Assembly: GCA_032622095.1 (NCBI GenBank)
Contig: CP136061.1
Coordinates: 218,952,373-219,016,372, forward strand
Direction of reading: 5' to 3'
DNA length: 64,000 nt
DNA from: Siphonodentalium dalli
Lineage: Eukaryota > Mollusca > Scaphopoda > Gadilida > Siphonodentaliidae
Part shown: in pieces, positions 60,570 to 64,000 of the stretch
Numbering within the stretch: the stretch's first letter is position 1
Layout of the letters: every line of letters begins with the position of its first letter
Program-made: the position numbers and the translations under genes
Notes under the pieces: generated by a model
Database searches by the model: none
What the model saw: the letters and a program-made list of their open reading frames with translations, nothing else
What the model was told of the DNA's origin: nothing

Positions 60570-63500
60570 TGCATTTATTAATAAGCGAGTTGCCAATCTC
60601 GACCGGAAGCGCCGCCATTTTGATATGACGTATTTGTCCCTCATGTTTTTCCAGCGTCGTTATCTTGTTTTCGATTCGCGATGCCTGCGTTTCTGTTAGA
60701 TCTTATTTGTCTCTGCGATAACAATGGTCCCTGTGGGTTGACAATAATTTTGTGGTTATTTTAATCTATAGTGCACAGGTTTTTTTTTAGACAGGAATAT
60801 AATAATAACTAATTATTATGTTGAGATGCCTTTGTATTTCAAGCCTATACACGGTAGCAAAATGTACGATTGTCGTGCATGTGCTGAATATATTTCTCTC
60901 GATCACTCTTTCTGATATAATATAGGAATGGTCGACAACTATTAGACCATGTCGTTAATTTCTACTCTGGTTACGCACGTAGCATTGGGAACTTTGTTAT
61001 GTTCTGACGGGGAACTTCATATATATTTGTAGCATTCAACAAACGAAGCAGGGAATATATTTCTTTGTTAATGTACATGTTCCTTGATAATTTTTTCACA
61101 GTAGGGACCATCGTACCAGGAATAACATGAACACGTACCCATTATTTGAAGTTATGGATTATGATCTATATACAGATATAATCAGAGTATCGATTCGTGG
61201 CATGCATTTTACCAGACACAAGGTGGGGTGGATGAATATGCATGGGTGTGTCGGGGCCGGAAAAATGAGTAATTAATTTTTTGTCCTACACTGAAATTTA
61301 CTCACATAATGTGAGTCACATTGTCCTTTATTAATCTTATATAGACTCATATACAATTTAGAACACATTTAACTCCACGTGGGCTGGGGTATATATATGG
61401 TCTGAGGTTCCAATATATAGCGGTATAAATGCATGCAAGCACTCTGCCAAACATGACTCAAAGTTGTCAAGTTTGTGCTTGCTATATCACTTGAGAAAGT
61501 GTGTTTGCCTATACATACATGTTTGTGTTATTTCGTTAGTGCACTGCCACTGTTAAGAACGCGGGCTAACCGTTATACAAGACTATATAAAGCAATATGA
61601 AATTTACATTATCGTGTCTAATACTGTCTATGTATATGTATGTTGTTGTCAGTCATTGGACTCAATGAAAAAACAAAAAAAATTATATTTTGTAACACAC
61701 TTATCATAGTAAGATTACAGTTAGATCAAGTATGGTATGGACGGTGATGCTGCATGACAATGTGACAAACCTGTTTTGGGGTTAGTTGGAGAGTTTACCT
61801 CATTAAAACTCAATATCGTACAGCATTCATGGGAAAATTATCGGGCAGATCTAAAATTCAAACATGAGTCAGTATAAGTGACGGTTTTATTGAGTAAGTT
61901 ATATGTGGCGGCGAATGAAGGAGTCAAATTAATACCTCTATAATGAATAGATATATAGCTTACCCAACTAAATTGTTCTTACATATTTTTAACTTGTGAT
62001 ATAATTTGTTTTTTTAATTAATAATAAAAGTATGACCTGACTCAGTTATCATTGTCACGGAACCTTATGGGCATAATATGGCTGAATGGGTTAACTCTCA
62101 CAAAAAGGTGCTGAATTAGTGTACACAGGTTTTGAAAATGTCCTTTATTATTCTTATATAGACTCATATATCTATATAATTTAGAACACATTTATAAATC
62201 CACGTGGGTCCTTTATTAGTCCTCGGTACACATGTTTTTTAAATCTCGTTCTAAATGACGTTTAGTTTTCATGACCGTCATGAGTTCTGTTAGAGAATAA
62301 TTGTTTACGTTCCAATGATCATTGAAATCAATTGAAAACAATTGACTGAATAGAAGATGGCTGCCAGACTTTCAGAAACTCAGTTTAATGAACGGTGTTA
62401 GTGCCGACCAGAAACCCTGTGTACCTTTCAGCACATTTACAAACCATGTGTACCTTTCAGGCTTCAGCAGCTTATTTGGTGAGAGTGACCCTTCAGCCAT
62501 ACTATGGCTTTAGCCCCGTAAAATTGTTATCCCAGTGTGAGTGACCGACGTATATACGGTACTATATACAGACGGAGTAATTATAAAAAAAATTATAATG
62601 CAAAATGTAAACATGGGGTTTAATCCATGTAGTGCCAACTCGTCCTTCCAGACACCAAACCATAGTTTATCATGATAGCCGCATACTGACTGGCCCTGGA
62701 CCTCCAATCAGTCACCACACCACAATACACACAATATTACTTAATTCACACCCAAGGAATGAATCTGATGTGAATTCCATTGGCAATTTCGAGTTATATC
62801 TGCCAGAATGCTTGTATTTCCGCTAAAGGAAGCCGTTCACACTGAACTATATGGATAGATGTCCTGCGTTTGTAAAACCATAGTAGAAAAGGGGTTAACT
62901 TTTTTGTGGTCGCCTACGGTACCTCGCGGTCTTTAGTGGCTTGCTCGTATGAGTCACGCATGCGCAGTCCCAATATAACTGACTGAATACGCCAGTTTAT
63001 TTTCTGCTACGAACCGAACGAGAAGTCTAAGGGAGTATTTTTCCGAATTTGTCGTTTAACAACTAGACAACAAATTCAATTTATCGAGTTTTTAGAATTA
63101 TTGTTTCGAATTCACGGACCGTTTCGCTTCAAACATACAAATTGTCCGGGTTTTCGAAAAGGCGGCGGACTTAAAAAAAAAAAATTCGAATATGAAAATC
63201 GACATTTCGCCATAATCAGCTGCCATTTCAAGGCCTTACGAGGCGCATAGATTATTGTGAGCAATGCATCTATGTAATTATTATAGAACCTATAAGGTAT
63301 GATATAATTTGTCAGATATAAATGCCACGTGATTCGCTACCGGAAGTATCCTAATTTCGTGGGAATTTATTTACGCGTGGACATTTATTTAGCAATAATT
63401 ACCATCGCTACTGACGCTATCTATCATAATGTTGTGAACAACATTCTTTCTTATAATACTTTGTTGTTTTATGGTTCAATACAACTGATACAGATGTGTT

Positions 63501-63620
63501 GGTCACATTTGAACTTAAAAGTTGATTACAATTTACATCTGGGTTTATCAATGTCAAAACAGTAGTGTCATTATTACTTTAATAAATCGACAGAGATTGA
63601 TATTGGACAAGTGCTATAAC
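60570..63620. other. ATP6V1E intron 6 (or beyond), mostly featureless
   Basis: A block of about 70 bp at 61318-61385 (tcctttattaatcttatata, gactcatata, caatttagaacacattta, ccacgtggg) is repeated in direct orientation at 62142-62212, 0.8 kb away. No remaining ATP6V1E exon recognised. Confidence 0.4.
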
Positions 63621-63810
63621 AAGTCCCATTCGAGATTACTGAATAAAATCCGAATGCAAATGCCGACTTTCCCCATTACAACACTTGTTCAGGTATGTTG
63701 TCGTGGGTGCACTACGCTGTGCGATCGGGTGTGGACAATAAAAACTTGATGGCTGACCCATGTACACACCGAGGTGTGTGCATGTTACAGAACACTACTG
63801 GAGTCACTAG
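63620..63810. repeat. Relative of the 37550-37700 retroposon
   Basis: attcgagattactgaataaa, atgccgac, caggtatgttgtcgtgggtg and acactactggagtcac match 37528-37680 in the same orientation. Confidence 0.6.
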
Positions 63811-64000
63811 ATCTCATCAAAACAACATGCTTTCACAAAATACTTTGTGTTTTCTGTTTTAATACTGTCACACATGTCTCCTATGATTTCGATGTGTTGG
63901 TCGACGCTTGAAGTTATCAGACTACAGTTTATCAATATCAGAAAAATAATGACTGTTGTCGTACTAAGATTTGTTAAGTGTCATTAATTTCAGACAGGGA

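Noticed and set aside
61318-62212. LTR retrotransposon flanked by the two 70-bp direct repeats
   Set aside because: Repeats are short and diverged, with no primer-binding site, polypurine tract or gag/pol sequence between them.
62450-62483. ctttcag| to |gtgaga as an 18-nt micro-exon of ATP6V1E (ASAAYL)
   Set aside because: The sequence does not resemble the conserved region expected after exon 6.
63987-64000. atttcag|acaggga at the right edge as the next ATP6V1E exon
   Set aside because: Only seven bases follow the acceptor and they do not match the expected next residues; cannot be judged.

Overview
The window is animal (metazoan) nuclear DNA. It has spliced genes with GT-AG introns of 0.2 to 11 kb, is visibly AT-rich, and is packed with short non-autonomous transposons and tandem repeats. 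The repeat style (cggacggacgg microsatellite-bearing elements, 'gttatggccc' dispersed repeats, many foldback MITEs) together with the protein sequences suggests a lophotrochozoan, most likely a mollusc. That placement is an inference. No bacterial, viral or organellar block was recognised.

Only two genes could be identified with confidence, and they lie head to head. (1) On the minus strand (about 31786 to 25919) is a four-exon BCL2L13/Bcl-rambo homologue, a Bcl-2-fold protein with a C-terminal mitochondrial tail anchor. It was rebuilt from exons 31748-30581, 28576-28329, 27288-27145 and 26287-25919 (642 codons plus stop). (2) On the plus strand (39253 to beyond the right edge) is the vacuolar H+-ATPase V1 subunit E gene (ATP6V1E). 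Six exons encode the first 145 residues; the C-terminal third lies outside the window. In human these same two genes are adjacent and divergent on 22q11, so the arrangement looks like very old conserved microsynteny. A CRE and an ETS-like site lie just upstream of the ATP6V1E start codon.

Region by region: 1-25900 is gene-poor and holds dispersed and tandem repeats. These include a foldback element at 7988-8880 with a 6-bp target duplication and about a dozen copies of a 16-bp palindrome, a pogo/mariner-like MITE at 18081-18295, and one weak TATA-plus-mini-exon candidate at 18376-18709. 25919-31786 is the BCL2L13-like gene; its third intron carries a near-identical partial copy of the BH1/BH2 exon bounded by inverted 14-mers. 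31787-39150 is the intergenic stretch or 5' intron, holding 5S-rRNA-derived and tRNA-like retroposon sequence into which two smaller DNA transposons with clean target duplications inserted. 39253-64000 is ATP6V1E, whose large introns hold a 1.6-kb long-TIR element, a decayed minus-strand LINE reverse transcriptase, two Helentron/HINE-like elements, two piggyBac-type MITEs flanked by TTAA, and a 1.1-kb hAT-type element with an 8-bp target duplication.

All coordinates and translations were worked out by eye. Comparisons with human proteins, 5S rRNA and transposon families are from memory, with no database search.
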